Source: an uncultured Collinsella sp. (lineage in GTDB: Bacteria; Actinomycetota; Coriobacteriia; Coriobacteriales; Coriobacteriaceae). Taken from it: a stretch of DNA of 22,319 bases. Position numbers and translations under genes: made by a program. Each line of letters opens with the position of its first letter. The stretch's first letter is position 1. Location of the stretch: positions 1-22,319 of the forward strand of contig URBP01000029.1 in assembly GCA_900546105.1 (NCBI GenBank), written 5' to 3'. The notes under the pieces are model-generated. The model worked only from the letters and a program-made list of their open reading frames with translations, did not search any database and had not been told where the DNA came from. Positions 21,866-22,319 of this stretch are shown here, piece by piece.

Positions 21866-22319
21866 GACGTTTTCTACCAGCTCGGCGACGATGGCCGCAC
21901 CTGGACTCTTAAGCCAGGACTGGCGCCTGCTGATGTTCATCACGGCGATAATGCCGGAGTATCCTCTGAGGCCGTTACTGGAGAGCTGGTTGATGCCAAT
22001 ACTACTGGCGACGCGGCACAAGATGAGACCGTGGAAACTTTCGGCAGCGATGAATACCAGGACGATTCAAGCGCGCTTTTTAACGTGGCAGAACTCCCCT
22101 TTCGCGCTCAGCTGCTGGCGCAGTATATGGCCGAAGAGAGTCACGTTTATCATATCAGCATGCCTCACCGGCAGGAGCTGTCAGTTCTGGAAATGGACAC
22201 TGATAACGCAGCCGTCCAGGATCTGATTCTGGCCGCCGAGAATATCCCTGAAATCAAAAAATACGATATGCCGACGCTCTGGAAATTCACCAGCGCCAAT
22301 AAAAAAGTCTTCCCGGAAT
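21827..22319 (+). CDS. Open-ended fragment resembling the N-terminal part of RecE (exonuclease VIII)
   Basis: An open frame runs to the window end with no stop. From about residue 14 the translation resembles, from memory of the sequence, a stretch near residues 75-195 of E. coli RecE: YQLGDDGRTWTLKPGLAP against YQLSKDSMTWELKPGAAP, then ELPFRAQLLAQ, HVYHIS and a closing KKVFPE against DKVFPN. RecE is the Rac-prophage 5'-3' exonuclease that works with RecT; its nuclease domain is C-terminal and would lie outside the window. The ATG at 21827 has no Shine-Dalgarno, and the residues before the match do not look like RecE, so this is probably not the true start. Codon use is enterobacterial in style and the last 59 bases have 27 G/C, lower than the rest. 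It is either a foreign sequence joined in assembly or a transferred prophage gene. Confidence 0.5.
   Translation, partial: MRPKSGDLGESLRDVFYQLGDDGRTWTLKPGLAPADVHHGDNAGVSSEAVTGELVDANTTGDAAQDETVETFGSDEYQDDSSALFNVAELPFRAQLLAQYMAEESHVYHISMPHRQELSVLEMDTDNAAVQDLILAAENIPEIKKYDMPTLWKFTSANKKVFPE

Noticed and set aside
21891..22226. A 111-codon plus-strand frame near the right end.
   Set aside because: It lies in another frame of the RecE-like fragment, which stays open over the whole stretch and shows recognisable family sequence.

Overview
The window looks like a chromosomal piece of a GC-rich actinobacterium of the class Coriobacteriia, most likely close to Collinsella. This is inferred from protein style, from an actinobacterial integration host factor gene next to gmk and rpoZ, from frequent GTG starts and from G/C-ending codons. 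All 21 confident genes lie on the minus strand and belong to housekeeping families. The last roughly 450 bases are different in character.

In the direction of transcription (right to left) the first block is mihF-gmk-rpoZ-thiI, with genes that abut, closed by a strong terminator at 19171-19200. Next come comEA-comEC (DNA uptake, 4-base overlap), holA (DNA polymerase III delta) and rpsT (S20), closed by a 14-bp terminator stem at 14475-14508. Then lepA, dusB and hemW follow almost without gaps. Two DnaJ genes come next; the first transcribed is a membrane-anchored variant lacking the normal C-terminal half, the second a regular four-zinc-motif DnaJ. Then mtaB-phoH-ybeY-dgkA-era-recO form a compact run, followed by rpsO and pnp, each with its own terminator.

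The order comEA/comEC-holA-rpsT-lepA-hemW-dnaJ-mtaB-phoH-ybeY-dgkA-era-recO is the supercluster known from Bacillus and relatives, but hrcA-grpE-dnaK and prmA-rsmE are absent and dusB plus an extra dnaJ are present. Most genes act in translation, RNA maturation and decay, genome maintenance, or protein folding. Recognisable promoters include several extended -10 elements (mihF, rpsT, rpsO), a TTGGCG-18-TAGAAT promoter before holA, and a shared CCGCTCGGGTA element before lepA and the membrane dnaJ. lepA appears to be leaderless.

From about 21866 to the right end the sequence switches to lower GC, different codon use and the plus strand. It encodes an open-ended fragment resembling the N-terminal region of enterobacterial RecE (exonuclease VIII). 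There is no native start or Shine-Dalgarno, so an assembly or library chimera is the first explanation to exclude before a biological one. I found no CRISPR array, tRNA, rRNA or insertion sequence, and no clearly new multi-gene system. The most unusual coding feature is the membrane DnaJ.
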